A DNA stretch of 64,000 nucleotides from Margaritispora aquatica (lineage: Eukaryota > Ascomycota > Leotiomycetes > Helotiales > Discinellaceae), in the NCBI GenBank assembly GCA_007644065.1, contig VJWN01000016.1, forward strand, positions 186,001-250,000, read 5' to 3'. Positions 22,544-34,768 of this stretch are shown here, piece by piece. The first letter of the stretch is position 1, and each line of letters opens with the position of its first letter. A program made the translations under genes and the position numbers. Below the pieces are notes generated by a model. The model was not told the origin of the DNA. It made no database searches and saw only the letters and a list, made by a program, of their open reading frames with translations.

Positions 22544-24456
22544 ATGTCAGACCTAGAAGTCTTCATCAGTCTGCCCACAACTGCCACAGATGTATGCGTA
22601 CCAAAGCTCATCGGCAAGACGTCTTCAATCTCAGTAGATGTCGAAGAGTTCAGGGGCATACCATATGCCAAAGTTCCTGGCCGATGGCAGCATTCTATTC
22701 TCCTTCCAATGCCCTCATCAAATTTTGACGCTACAAAAAATGGGTATGTTCCCATTCTCCGCTTAAATATCACTTTCAAACGATTTACATTTTCATGCAC
22801 TAACCAGTATGCAGACCCAAATGTCCACAGCCCTCAGGACCCAACAATTCTGACACCTTTCAAGCACACCTCAATTTCCCTTCGGATGTATCGGAATCAG
22901 AATTCGATTGCACGAATCTTTTCGTTCAGCGTCCAAGTGCAGGTGCACTGAAGAGGATCGGCAAAGAGAATGGGAAGCTTCCTGTGTTTGTCTGGATTCA
23001 TGGTGGCGGGTTCGGTTTTGGGGCTGCCACTGACCCAATGTGGGGTATGTTTTCAACACTTCATCACCTCCACCGGTGACACAGCTAACAGTAAACGCAG
23101 ATCCAACACGCTTGGTGTTACAATCAATCACACGTGCTATTCCGATCATAGTAGTTTCTCTCAATTACCGTCTCAACGTATTCGGCTTTCTCGCTTCGAC
23201 AGAGTTGATGTCCGATGACTCAAAGGGTCTCAATTTTGGTCTGCAAGATCAGCACCAGGCCTTAAAATGGATCTCACAGAACATTTCGAATTTCGGCGGT
23301 GACTCTTCGAAGATCACCATCGCAGGACAGTCAGCCGGTGCAGCGAGCGTGCATGCTCATGTATTGAATGCGAGAACGAGTACGGTGAATCCGCTGTTTA
23401 GGAGAGCGATTATGATGAGTGGAAGTCTTGAATGTCTAGGACCTGAGAGTTTAGAAGAAACGGAAAAAAATTGGGATGTTCTATGCAATAAGTTTCAAGT
23501 TAGTGGTGTTGGCAATGAGAGGGTGAAGAGAATGAGAGAAATCGCCAATTCACAGGAGTTGGTCAATATAGGTGGAGAGTTGGGCTGGATGGCTTTCGAT
23601 AGTGTGATTGATGGTATCTCAATATCAGCCGGAACTGACGAGAGTAGCCACTTCAAGGTATCTTTTGATGGGGAAGATGAAAATGCGATAGCCGAGACTA
23701 ATGAAACACCAATTGAGGTCTTGATAGGAGAGACCAACAGTGAAGTAAGTTTGATTCAAACTCGTACAAGTATTTATCAAAAGTCTAATATTTCAATAGG
23801 GCTCCGTCTTCGTCGCAGATACTCTCACAAGACTCACCTCCTTCACTCAAATCTCCAAAACTTTTCACTCAGCCTACCCTTCATCCAACTCTGCGAACGA
23901 AGTTCTCAGCATATATAATCTCACGCCTACTTGTTCACTTTCAGATCTCCACGTAGGAATCATTCAATTTGTTTCAGATGTCATGTTCGGCCTGGGAGCA
24001 TCACGAGCAGTTCTCTTCTTCAACAAAACGCCAACAGGTCACCGAGCAGTGGAAGTCAAAGAGTACAGCGTTCAATACGGCAACCCCTTTCCCGGTCGCA
24101 ACTTCAACGTTGCTCATCATTGCGTTGACCTCATCTACGGCTTTGATGCTTTTCATGACTTCCTCGTTGAGACCGATAAGAAAGAAGCTGCGAGGGTGGA
24201 TGGGGCGTATTTTGCGAAGCATAGCAATGCGGAGTTGACGTTTCGGATGCAGAGTGACTGGCTTGATTTTATCACCAAGGAGAATATGAGCGAGACTGGG
24301 AGTGAGGGACGCGTCAGGGTATATCGCCATGATCGATCTGCAGTGGAGGAGGGTTTGGATGATAAGCACTGGGTTGAGCAGAGGAAGAGGTTTGAAGTGC
24401 TGAAAAAGGAGTGGGGTTGTGCGAAGAAGGCTTTGTGGAGTTTGGGAAGTGACTGA
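22544..24456 (+). CDS. Type-B carboxylesterase (alpha/beta hydrolase)
   Basis: Four exons (22544-22743, 22815-23044, 23101-23744, 23800-24456) give 576 aa. The family marks are EEFRGIPYAK near the N-terminus, the oxyanion loop WIHGGGFGFG, NYRLNVFGF, the nucleophile elbow GQSAGA (S221), the acidic residue in TNSEGSVF (E358, exactly at the exon 3/4 junction) and a likely catalytic histidine in AHHCVDLIYGF (H464 or H465). The enzyme should hydrolyse carboxylic esters. The C-terminus ends in a charged segment as in fungal para-nitrobenzyl-esterase-like proteins. There is no clear signal peptide from ATG 22544. The extended start at 22466 adds MSSKSINLTCSAHPSC, which is not a good signal peptide either, so the enzyme is probably cytosolic. 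No resident biosynthetic cluster is nearby. Confidence 0.9.
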
Positions 24457-24464
24457 CGGAAAAC

Positions 24465-25767
24465 AATGCTGGGACGATAATTCCTCATCTGCCACCGAAC
24501 AGAATCGGAAACATGACGCGTCTGGAGATCAACTATATCGGGTTTATCACCTGAGTACATGCTCACTTTTGAATACCTTTGTGGCGTAAAACTCTTCCTG
24601 CAATGCCTAATCTTGTCGAGCTTTCCATCATTTGTCTACCATGGTGTAGTGTCGTGGATTTCGATGATATCCTTGTAGCGGGGGGTGGCAAGCTACAATC
24701 CTTGACTATTCACTCGATGTTTACTGCGAGTGCTTATCATAGAAATTTTCTAGACGCCGGACACTTGCAAGATATGGCATTGAAGTGCCCTGTTCTGAAA
24801 CTATTGGAATTAGATATGCAATCCAGAACTTTCAGGTGAGTGGTATGGAAGGTAAAATTTGACTCTTGCTGAATTTATCTTGCTAGGTGTTTCTCGACCA
24901 GCTCTGCGAGATTCAGACATTAGTTTCCATCACACTCGTCATTCATAGAGATTTCAAGTTGGCTCCTGATATACAGTCTGCTACCTCTGATAGGAATTAC
25001 ACATACAGTGAGATCGCCAAGAGAGACAAGTACAGATTCAAAAAGGGCGAACCACTGGACGATCTGAGATTTAAATTCTGGTGGGCAGCTCCACCAGATG
25101 ATTGGACACCCATTGAAGGGAATGGCAATAAGTGCGAGCTGTGTGAGATTTCGATTGAGACAGCTATTGCTGAATGGTGTCACAGACGAACATTCTTGAT
25201 GCGACGAGATCCCAGTGGCGAGCTCAAAATGAGCGTAGAGAATGGTAGTGGATATTTTAGTAAGAGACCCACGTCTGAAGTCCAAGCTGGCGAGGATAAT
25301 GAAGCGCCTGAGGTTTGAGAGAAGATACTAAAGAGCGAGCTAGCTGTGGACCATGTGAATGAGTATGAGAAGATAACAGATATAGAAATACGACTGTTTC
25401 TTGCGAGCTTGGATGCTTCATTAGAAAGTCACCGTGCACTAATCGCGAAGGATTCGCTTCACTTTATAATTTGATACTGTCAAGTGTCTAATAGGAATAG
25501 CTAGATGAGCCTTTCACCGAGACGGAGGTATTCCTAGCTGAGATTAAGAAAAAAGCAAAGAGAGCAACAGAATTATTCCCGCCACTTTTGGAATCTCTAA
25601 GTATGAATTTGAACTCGCTTTATAACCTTGATCTTGATCTGTCAAGACTCGGTATACACGACAGAGTCAAGGACAATCTTCGTCACGTATCACAATATTC
25701 TATCAAGCAGCAAACTGACATCTGCACCTACATCAATTCTTCTCCCAATACCGACAACCACGCATAG
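24465..25767 (+). pseudogene. Decayed gene, possibly F-box/leucine-rich-repeat-like
   Basis: Coding-like text continues through three frames with breaks. One frame (24,465-24,839) reads MTRLEINYIGFIT, two TGA stops, then LPAMPNLVELSIICLP and CPVLKLLELDM, which look like irregular leucine-rich repeats. After a plausible intron (gtgagtgg...cttgctag, 24837-24886) the natural join is out of frame with the next open stretch (24,887-25,318). That stretch ends at a TGA (25316-25318), yet the same frame continues open for about 50 codons (EKILKSELAVDHVNEYEKIT...). A shift then leads to a third open stretch (25,501-25,767, LDEPFTETEVFLAEIKKKAK...). The three clear in-frame stops are all TGA. No family can be named with certainty. 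Confidence 0.55.
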
Positions 25768-26265
25768 ATGCAGGAACACGAAAGATTGCAAAACATAACC
25801 TATGAAGATTTGTGCATCTCGTAGACTCCTTACCCCGGTCCTAGCTCATGCAGCAACGAGCCAGGAAACAAACTTCCGCTGCACAAACATGCACGCAAAG
25901 AATGGCAGGGCTGACTTGGAATCTAGAGGAGTAATTGCAGTGAAAGAGATAACCACTTGGCAAGTTAGAAGTTAAAACTTCTCGGCAAAGTTGATTACGA
26001 ATGATTGTTTGGACTGAACAAGCAAGAAGCCAAAATTGGAGCGAGATGTATTTCAAAGAGTGAAATTAGCTATAGCATAAGAAGGGTATAGATGGTATGC
26101 GTCGAGCATACGAGCATGATCCGATCCCGCCGTCCATCCATCTAACGCCGACATGATTCGAATCCATCCTTGGATACCGAAAAGTCATTACCCCATATGC
26201 ATAGCCGAACTCCTCCGGAACAAAAAGCGAAGATACCCTTTTCCAAAAACCCATTTGTGAACCGA
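25768..26265. other. Intergenic, no gene seen
   Basis: About 500 bp between the pseudogene remnant and the stop of the minus-strand PHD gene, containing that gene's 3' UTR. Only short shadow frames are present. Confidence 0.6.
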
Positions 26266-28343
26266 CTATGTAAACTCCTTTTGCCATTTGACCAATTGTC
26301 TAGTCAAGACATCCATCATTTCTATACATGTAAGATCTTTGAACTCCTTTTTCGAAGGCTCCCCATTCGTTTTAGTGCCCTCTGAGCCCTCGCCATTAAC
26401 TTTGATCATGGGCAGACCATCTGCTATACCACGGATCATCTTTTCTGCGTTTGCTCCAGAAGTTGTTGACATTGACTCGCTTGCCAGTTCAACCTGAGTC
26501 CGTGATATAAAGCCTAGTATTGCAGCAACCCTCTTCTTCATATCAACCATATTGACCTTGCTCATGGGGCCTTTCGATTTTGTGGCCTTTCCTTCGCTGA
26601 CCGATGTCTTACTGCTCGGAGGATGGACAGTATCGTCCCCATTTCTGGCTACATCTCGCGATTGGGATCTCTTGGGTGAAGTGCTATCTTGATCTAGCGG
26701 ATCTCGATCTTTTGTGTATTGGTTCTTTCCCACCTTTCCTTTTCGTGCATTAGGTGGTCTCCCACCTTTTTTGTGAGATATGGGTGCTGGAGCTGGTGGT
26801 GGAGTGTCTGGAGCTGCTACTACTGCAGTTGCTGGTGGATCCAAAGGCTGGGCAGCAATCTCTGGAGGTTTGATGACAGTCATCTTGACTATTGGTATTG
26901 GAATTTCCTCTGGAGGGTCCGAGAAAACCAAGGGCAGTTCCACCTTATCCATAATAATGTCATTATCACCATCGACCCTTCGTCTTTCGGCTCTACCCAT
27001 GCGCTTTTTGGCAGCCTCTTGTCTCAATCGCTCGCGCTCTTCTCTAAGCTCCTTCTCCTTGTGATTACGCGCTGCAGCGCCTCTGATCTTCTTAGCACCC
27101 GTTATTTTTCCATTCAGACCGTCATCGGAATCGGCTTGCAAAGTGAATAGAAGTGGTTCCCTGATGGGTGAAGGAGAAGCTGATGCTGTTCGTTGTCGTT
27201 TGGGTCCGTCGGGTTTTCTAATCAATTCATCAGCATCATACTTGCATATAGAAGTGCGCAACTAACTCTTCACTGTCGCTTCGACCCCGTTTTCCTCTCC
27301 TTGTAGTTGTTCCACCATCGGTGCTTTCACCACTCTTCTCGCCTTTACTGGCTTCTATCGCCCGTCGCAACTGTTCCTCCTCGTCATACGCAGCATCTCT
27401 GCTGTTCATGGTCGATCGCCTTTTTGCGCTTTGGAGACTGGAGGATAATCGCCCGCTTTTAGGGGATCGTGTGCCATCTTTCGAAGAAGCTGCTCTCGAT
27501 GTTGTTCGCGAAAGACTTTTGTAGAGGGGTAGGTAATGTGAATAACGTTGACTGCGGGACATCATGTCAGTGACTTTCTCTGATTTTCTGGTGACTGAAG
27601 AGGTTCATTGTGAGTGTTCTTGATAGTTGAAGCAGCCAGCCTTGTGAGACTTGATCTGCGCCACTTTTCGCGTCAGAGCTGACAAGACAGCTCGAGGGAA
27701 CTGGTAAGAAATTGGGAATTTCAAGGTTGTACGATTGGACATACCCATTAGGCGCTGTATCGATCTTGTGAAGGTCTTTTCGACAATCTTCGCAAAAGTA
27801 TTCTTCAGGACTTGTATCTTCGCTCATTATGCCGACGCATCCACCATGCTGCCAGACCTTGCAGACATCACATTGAAGGAAAAATCCAGCGAGATCTTCC
27901 GTGACATCTGTTGGATTCATGCCCGTGTCTTCGATGCCCTTCATTATGCCGTCCTTGTTGTCCTCATCCAGTTGGGGTGGTCCGGGATACTCGTCGAGAC
28001 CACAAATGCAGCGTACGGCCTCTTCGTCTTCAGCTCCATCCTCTGCGCCATTTGTAGATTCAGCGGGAGGAGCTTGGGTTTTGGATGACTTCTCGCGATC
28101 ATCTGCACGACCGCGCTTTCGGCGTGTCTGCATCGTCTCTTCGACGGCGGTCGCATCTTCGAGAGGTTCCGAGGACAATGAGCCTGAGGGTGTATTTTTT
28201 CGAGGAGATTCCGGTTTATGATGTGATCTTGTAGCTCTATCTGCGCGACCAGAGGAGTTTGAAGAATTTGAAGAGTGCTGGGAGGCGGATTGTAAAGGTT
28301 GACTAACGCGGGCAGCCCTCGACGAGCGCCTCGATGTTTCCAT
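26266..28343 (-). CDS. CTI6: PHD-finger protein, Cti6-like subunit of an Rpd3-type histone deacetylase complex
   Basis: Three exons (28343-27745, 27551-27267, 27217-26266) give 611 aa; introns have donors gtatgt and gttagt. The N-terminus is Ser/Arg-rich and basic. The PHD finger spans about 112-187: C112, C114, C158, C161, H166, C169, C184, C187, with an expanded loop of 43 residues between the first CxC and the second pair. GFFLQCDVCKVWQHGGCVG is the diagnostic core. After it come QRYSHYLPLYKSLSR, a basic RRSTMNSRDAAYDEEEQLRRAI helix, KKxRGAAARNHKEKELREE, and a C-terminal segment MVDMKKRVAAILGFISRTQVEL. This arrangement is that of fungal Cti6, which reads methylated H3K4 and links Rpd3L to chromatin. 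The symbol is by resemblance, without alignment. The protein should be nuclear. Confidence 0.85.
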
Positions 28344-30014
28344 TGCAGCAATTGGTAGGCTGAATGGTCCTTGGTATTCTCGCAGATGTCAATGACTTTA
28401 ATCGAGTGATATGTATTAACGAGCGTGTTTGTGGATGTAGGTTGAGTGTGAAATTTGGACGAGATCAAGTCGAGCAGCTTCAATCGCCAACTCTCGATTT
28501 CCCTGAGGGAAAAGATGCCCGCGATTGGAATTCGAGAGTGTTTTCGAGTCTAAAGTAGGTTGAGGAACCTTGGAAATGTGTAGCAATGTGAGAGAAAGCT
28601 GGGAATGATCATGACTGCGGGCGGAACGTTCTTTGTGGAAAATGGGAGAGGGAGTCGACGGATAGCTGGTGCTCTAACTTCTACGTAGAGAGCTAAGCGG
28701 GGCCGAATTAATGTGTGGGATGCGACAGGGTCATTCGCGCAGAAATGCTATAACCACCGTACTAAATATAAATCAATTGCCGGGCACAATTGAGGGCCAT
28801 ATTGCTCCATGGACCATCAACTTGTTAAATTTTTGTACTTGGTTTTGGTGGATATTATAGATTCGCAAAGAAACAATCTTTGATTTATATCTAAATCTGC
28901 CATTGCCACCAGATACACGAAGTTGTTAATTCGGGTATAAATGGATGTTTGTGGACCAAGATGAGCAGAGAATTCTTTCCGAGAGTCATTGAGGAAGCCT
29001 TTTTACATAGGAGTTGTGCCAGTGATATAGCAGATAATTTCATGGTGTAATATCTCGATATCAAGAGCTGCAATAAGTGGTAGTGGTAGCAACGAACTTG
29101 GTAGACTACCTTGTCATCACCGCTAGGTATTGCTGTCCAAAGACAACAATACTCAATAGTCAATACAGAGTACGAGACTATTGACTTGTGATTGAAATGG
29201 CAATAAACCAATCAAGGCTTTAACTTATGGGCATTTTGTGCAACATTCAACTTGCAATTATAATTACAAAGCATTTGATCCAGATTTGACTTGAGATTGG
29301 ACCATTTACGGCTAACTTTACCTACTAGCCAGACATGCACCATGCACCTGGGAGACGCTAGTACATTCAGCGTTGGCACAAGCACACTTCAACATCTACA
29401 ACTCTGAAAGTCCATCCGTTGCTCGCATACCATTCCGTTTGCTCTTCTTGACACCTTTCCTTTTATTGTCAGGTGGATTAGTTTCTCACAATCAATCCTT
29501 CTTCTACCTCTCACGCATCTTGCAATACTGGCCACGACTAAGTGTTTTGTGACTCTTGGCCTTGAAAGCTGAGCAATCAGAGGTATGAATCCTCCAGTAC
29601 AGATTCTATCCGGTTCTACAATATCAGATATTATCTGCCAACTCAAGACTCCTAGGCGCTGAATGAAGGAGATGACGATAGAATTTGGGAGTACCGGGCT
29701 ACTGTGGAAATCTGGCTGATTTGCTTTCTTAGCAAGAAAGGAGAGATCTGGGAAAAGCAACGAGGGATATCGTCTGGACAGAACCTTAGAGGCGAATAGT
29801 GCACTTGTACAAGGAGCACGACTACCACTCCTGGCTCTCCCTACTGTTATGTCGGCGTCTGTGATGGGTATGATTTTCCATTCTGTAGACTGGGTCACAC
29901 ACTCTCCAAGGGAATATGATATAGATTCATGTGTCACAATGGATGATAGTTTGGTACACTGGCTGATGTCTGTTGTGACTACCCACAGGCTACTCACCGG
30001 AATCACCAAGAGAC
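28344..30014. other. Divergent intergenic region
   Basis: 1.67 kb between two divergent genes. The left end is the Cti6-like promoter. A 216-codon minus-strand frame (29389-30039) overlaps the start of the downstream gene but has no recognisable features, so it is not called. Otherwise AT-rich with no repeats noticed. Confidence 0.55.
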
Positions 30015-31714
30015 ATGTCTCCAGACTCTCCTTCACCATACCCAGATCGTCCTATTCGACCTTTGCCCAAGCGGCGGCTTCGTGAACGATTATCACCAGA
30101 TGTTGCCGACTCTATCCAATATCCACCTACACCTAAAAGTACAACTCCTGTGTCATATGATTCATACGGAGGCCGGGAGGAGAATGTGTTGATTAAGACA
30201 GTCGAGCTACCTAATTTGATAGAACGAGAACGATTGGCAAACCTGGAGCCACGAAATTACGTGGCCAGAAAAAATGGAGGCGAAGAAGAGAGTGACGAGG
30301 ATGAGTTTGCATGTCGGAAAGGTACATATTCACGGCAGACAGTAGATGTCACTGGAAGATCTTTCCGCTATGTCCAAAAACCAGATTCCAAACATCCCAA
30401 TCCTGGGCCGCCAGCGTCAACAACATCTTCTGTAGATGGATATGATTCTTTTGAAAACACAAACAATAAGAAAAAAAGAAAGATCCCTATGGCAGGGGAC
30501 ACAAATTTGAATGATGTACATCTTGTGGGAGATTCAGTTGGAGCTGCAGCGTCAGGACGAGAGGTTTTGGTAGAAGAAGGAGGAATCGGTGCTGGAGTAT
30601 ATTATAATTCAAATGGAGTTGGTCTTTCAGGTCCAGGACGAGGAAGGTATGGCCGCATCAGACAAAGTAGGAGCCCACTGAGGACACTTTCTGATGCTTC
30701 AAGCAACTGGGGGAACAGTCGATCAACAAAGCAAAGACAACCACATTGGTCGCCATGTAAGACTTGATCTTCGCATGAAACAAGATCTCTTTATACTAAC
30801 ATCATAAAGCTGAATCTCCTGGGATCATCACTCGATCGATTGCGAATGCCAATGCCGATAAGAGTCCAATTACACCTTCGCGAGGTCAAGAAAATATCAG
30901 CCTTCTGCAACAACAAGCCTCAAAGCGAGCTAGCCCAGCCTCTACACAGTTCACTTTTACATGCGATTCACAGGTCCCTAATACAGTTCCTTGGCCAGGC
31001 AATTCACCTATGCATCAAAGCTCTGCTACGAAAGGAATGAACACCCAAGCAACACAAACAGATTCAGCCATTGGTCAGGGGGCAACACATGCTGCTGCGC
31101 AAGCAAAACAAGGCCTTGCTGCTTCACAACATGCACCAAATCCGCAAAAGCCAGCAGCGCCCAAGAAGAATCGTCGTCGAACCAGCACCAAGGAATATCT
31201 TCTTGCTGCTCGTCAAAGGCGGGAAACACAGGAGTATAAGAATTACCAGAACCAAACTTCGATCGAGGATTCATGGATCTGTGAGTTCTGTGAGTATGAA
31301 CGGATTTTTGGCACTCCTCCCGAGGCGTTGATTCGACAATATGAGATCAAGGATAGGCACATCAAGAAGCAGGAGGCAGAAAGGCGCAGATTACTTGAGA
31401 AAGCGAAGATGAAGAATAGGAAGGGGAAGAAAGGGAAGAATGCTCCAAAAGCAGCAGCTGTCGCAACTGATCGAGCTGCTCCAGGTCACCAAGCACAACA
31501 CCCAGGGTCGATCTCGACAAACCAGAGTCAAGGCACGCAAAGCGAGGAATATTATGAAGATGAGTATGATGATGAAGAAGCCCAGGATGATCCACCTCCT
31601 CCATCGCCTACAATTCCACAAGTTGTTCATGGTATTGAGCATGAACGTCCAACTCCCGGGAAGCATCGGATCAATGGTTTAGGGATCGCTCCTGATCAGC
31701 CGATCAAAACCTAA
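30015..31714 (+). CDS. Conserved fungal protein of unknown function with CxxC segment
   Basis: Two exons (30015-30756 and 30810-31714) join in phase 1 (W-S-P-S-E-S-P) and give 548 aa. The N-terminal two-thirds are disordered-looking, rich in S, P, N, G and Q with short basic clusters (KRRLRER, NNKKKRKIP). A compact conserved-looking block sits around residue 400: STKEYLLAARQRRETQEY, then EDSWICEFCEYERIFGTPP and EALIRQYEIKDR, followed by a lysine/arginine-rich helix. This block, especially WICEFCEYE, is what I associate with an uncharacterised family in Pezizomycotina. The single CxxC could be half of a zinc site or a dimer site. The C-terminus is acidic then proline-rich. The basic clusters suggest a nuclear protein. 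No function is claimed. Confidence 0.78.
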
Positions 31715-32695
31715 ATTTGATACTTCATCTCTTTTGCGTTTGAGTTCAATTCCCCGACAATCGATTCCACTTTTGGAGTAGGTTCTTTGCCTTTTCAGAA
31801 TACAGCATTGCACAAAGCGTTTGAATATGCCCAACTTATTGCTTAACAACATACCCCTATCAACAAAAACATGCGCTTTGACGCATTATCATCACCTCAT
31901 TGTACCAATCTCCCCTTTTCCTCACTCCCAACACATCTCGACCTGCAGCTGGAAGGTCGAACCTAGGTGTCATTGGAGGCTATTTATTAATGGGTGCATG
32001 ACGGTTCTTCTCTGGGACGGACGAATGGAAGGATTCTGGTCTGAAAGGGTTGGATTGTACATTCGATAATTCTTAGCTCTGATTAAAAACATCACTGCAA
32101 CAAAATTCAGCTTGCTCATTGTGACGAAGACAAGGTTATGTGAAGTCCCCTTGCAAGTTTGTACCCCTCCAAATTAAGCATTTAGCCGTGCTGCCCCTCG
32201 TTGATAGCCTTGACCCCCACCCTACCGAGCCTTTGGACAATTTTGAGAATTCGACCCTGAGGCTTGATGTGTGGAATGTGCGGTAGGCTAGTCATAAAGC
32301 CAATCTTGTACCTGACTTGGGTTGTTAGGGCATGTTTAGAAGCATCAAGTAGGGTTTCTAGAAGGTGACTAGAGTAAATAAGACGAGGCTTTCTGAGGAG
32401 GTTTTGTGTTCAATATTATTTCGTTTGTAAAGGCAGATGTAGTAAATCAATGATAAGTCGCACCTTCAAGGTTTCTGCACCGTCCCACTTCAAAGCGTTT
32501 ATAGACCTACAAAGTATTTCTAATACCCATGAGGTCTAAACCCTCACCGATATCGTCATGTCTTTCTAAAGTGGAGACATCCGCATCATGCTTTGCCGCT
32601 GCAGTCATTTCAGCATTTCCAATTCTGCCGATGATCTTCCGAATTTTCGTCATCATATACTAAACTTTTGAAACTGCTTTCATCCAATTAGAATA
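31715..32695. other. Intergenic, 3' UTR side and tRNA 5' flank
   Basis: About 1 kb with no credible gene. It is AT-rich and includes the 3' UTR of the upstream gene and the flank of the tRNA gene. Confidence 0.6.
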
Positions 32696-32797
32696 GCACC
32701 CATAGCTCAGTGGTAGAGCGGGAGATTGCAGTTGTCTAGTTTCACACGAGATCAGTCAGTTATCTTCAGGTCATGTGTTCGAACCACATTGGGTGCT
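32696..32797 (+). tRNA. tRNA-Cys (GCA) with 30-nt intron
   Basis: The cloverleaf can be drawn in full. The acceptor stem GCACCCA (32696-32702) pairs with TGGGTGC (32790-32796). The D arm is GCTC/GAGC. The anticodon stem GGAGA (32721-32725) pairs with TCTTC (32763-32767) with one G-U. The T arm is ATGTG-TTCGAAC-CACAT. The anticodon GCA is at 32728-32730, preceded by TT. The intron occupies 32732-32761, directly after position 37, the normal eukaryotic place. The discriminator base is T (U73), the identity mark of cysteine tRNA. Internal A and B boxes are present. Confidence 0.95.
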
Positions 32798-32817
32798 TGA
32801 ACATCTTTGACGATGTC

Positions 32818-32825
32818 TTCTTTTT
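32818..32825 (+). terminator. RNA polymerase III terminator of tRNA-Cys
   Basis: A run of five T (32821-32825), preceded by TTC, starts 24 bp after the mature tRNA end, as expected for Pol III termination. Confidence 0.75.
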
Positions 32826-33696
32826 GCATTTTGGGTAGATGGAATGGATGGGCAGGAAGCCATGTGATTTTAAGGCTGGTGGGAAAATGTCGGCTAGTTG
32901 ACTTAATAACCAAAGGTAGGACTAAACGGTACCATCTCTACTAAGCTTAATGATATGCATCCTGTCCCTTGCTGTGCAGGAGAGATCAGTCTCACGGGAT
33001 CCTGCACAGTGTAGTTTCTTTTATACATACATCATTTTTGATTTGCTCAATTGCAAGTGGGGCCAGCAGCTGTTGCACTGCTCTACTCGATATGGCTGCT
33101 AGGGAGACTCAATTTCCAGCATCAGTGGCATTCTTGTGGTCTCTTGCTAAGAAACTCTCTTCCGCATATTCCTCCTTTCTAACTTTTCCTCTTCCACCAG
33201 ACTTCTGGAAGCAGTGCTCTGTACACCTAGAAAGAAAGATCCTTTCCAGCAGGAAATGTGCTCTGCTCATCTCATAGTCTCAATGATTAGCACGGGAGTG
33301 TTTTATACAACGACCTCAGAACTCCTCCAAACTCGAGCAAGTATAATACTCCTCTATCCACCAGGGGACCAGCTTCTGTAACGCCACGTAGGAAAAGCAC
33401 AGCATGCTACCACGCCTTTCATTTTCACTGAACAAAAGAGGTTGGCTGTCTCGAATAGACCACCGAGCTGAGCTTGACACCAGGGAAAACAAGAATAAAT
33501 GATTGATCATTCAAGCAAGACGAAAACGAGGATCAGAGTATAGTCTGCGGTCGTAAATGAATTATCATTAGTTGTTCATGAAATATGCTAATCAAGCTAT
33601 ACAGACTGTCCTCCCTGCCGTCATTTTTCCTCGCTGCGTCCATAAGCACGCTAATATCAACATCAATATATCAATATCTTCCATATCTCAAAGCTC
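32826..33696. other. Intergenic, no gene seen
   Basis: The longest frame (32969-33277, plus, 102 codons) has no ATG-supported start and no recognisable motif. The right part contains the 3' UTR of the GPI-type protein. Confidence 0.55.
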
Positions 33697-34768
33697 TTAC
33701 AGTAAGATACAAGCACCCAACGTCGCAACCACAAAGGTCAGTCCAAGCAAGACAAAGATTCTCTCTGCTTTCACTGACACACCGGCAGAAGGCCTGGTTG
33801 GTGCCGGGGTAGAGGTTGATGATGAGGCTTGAACAGTCACAACCACCACTGCTTGCGTCGAAGTGCTCGACGCGCTCGAGCTGTCACTGCCAATTGAGGG
33901 TGTTGCTGGGTTGGTCTGAAGAATGACAACTGATCTTGTCGCGCTTCCCGCGGTGGTCAAAACAGATGCTGTGTTTGTTCGGACATTTCCCTTGATGCTG
34001 CAGAAGCTCTCGAGGGAACGATAGGTCGAGTATCGACTTGGAGATGCGGTGCTCAAGTAGGTGACACATGAGTGCACTTGGTCATCAAATACGCTTGGTG
34101 CCCATGATGTGGTACCGGCATAACAGATACACGAAGCTTGTTGAGAGCCAGACATATCAATGAATCCGGTGGTGGCCGCCTCGCAAGAGGTGATGGCTGC
34201 AGCAACATTGGAACAACCTGTGATACCACTGCCACCAGTCGCCACAGCAGTCCCAGACGTGGGTTTTGGAGTAGTAGCTGGAGTTCCAGTTCCGCTCGAT
34301 TTGGTGGTGGTTGCGCCTGCACCTGTTGTCTTTGCAGCTCTGACATCTCCTTGTTTGCTACAGAAAGACTCGTGGGCATGGAGACCAGAGTAGATGGCTG
34401 TACTGGCGGTGCTTGCCCAAGAAGCGCATTCGAGGATCGCACTATCAAAGAAAGTTGGGTCCCAGGAGGTCTTCGCGTCGTAGCAAAGACAGGATGCTTC
34501 GACTGATGCAGGTAGGTAGTCGAAGCTGGTGGTTGAGCTCTCGCAATCATCAACATAAGCAGCGTATACAGCTATTCTATGTCAGCTTTGACTAGCTATA
34601 TAACGAGGAATAGGAAAACTCACTGCATCCAAAAGGAAGTGTTGTTGTTGCAGCCTTAATCACACCTCCAAACGCGGCTGGCTGGAAATCGAGTCCGAGA
34701 GCTACATTCTCATCTGCTGCCACCGAAAGTACCTGCAACAACGCGATAGCTGCAAAGGCGATTGACAT
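33697..34768 (-). CDS. GPI-anchored-type cell-surface protein with two identical-spacing six-cysteine modules
   Basis: Two exons (34768-34624 and 34571-33697; 52-nt intron gtgagt...gaatag) give 339 aa. The first 18 residues (MSIAFAAIALLQVLSVAA) form a signal peptide. Two modules follow. Module A has cysteines 48, 58, 76, 78, 97, 119; module B has 168, 178, 196, 198, 217, 239. Both have spacing CX9CX17CXCX18CX21C and share SC[LI]CY, TSW.P..FD and ESFCS.(Q/K)G(D/N)VR. They are separated by a T/S/G/P-rich linker. A long S/T-rich stalk and a C-terminal hydrophobic tail (FVLLGLTFVVATLGACILL) after small residues fit a GPI signal. The protein is probably bound to the outer membrane or wall. The spacing is not that of the eight-cysteine CFEM domain. 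Role unknown; adhesion, ligand capture or effector-like functions are possible. Confidence 0.85.

Noticed and set aside
24001..24566. Minus-strand frames of 137-164 codons over the esterase
   Set aside because: Antisense shadows of an intact carboxylesterase exon.
29389..30039. 216-codon minus-strand frame
   Set aside because: Overlaps the start of a well-supported plus-strand gene, has no motif, and its composition looks random.
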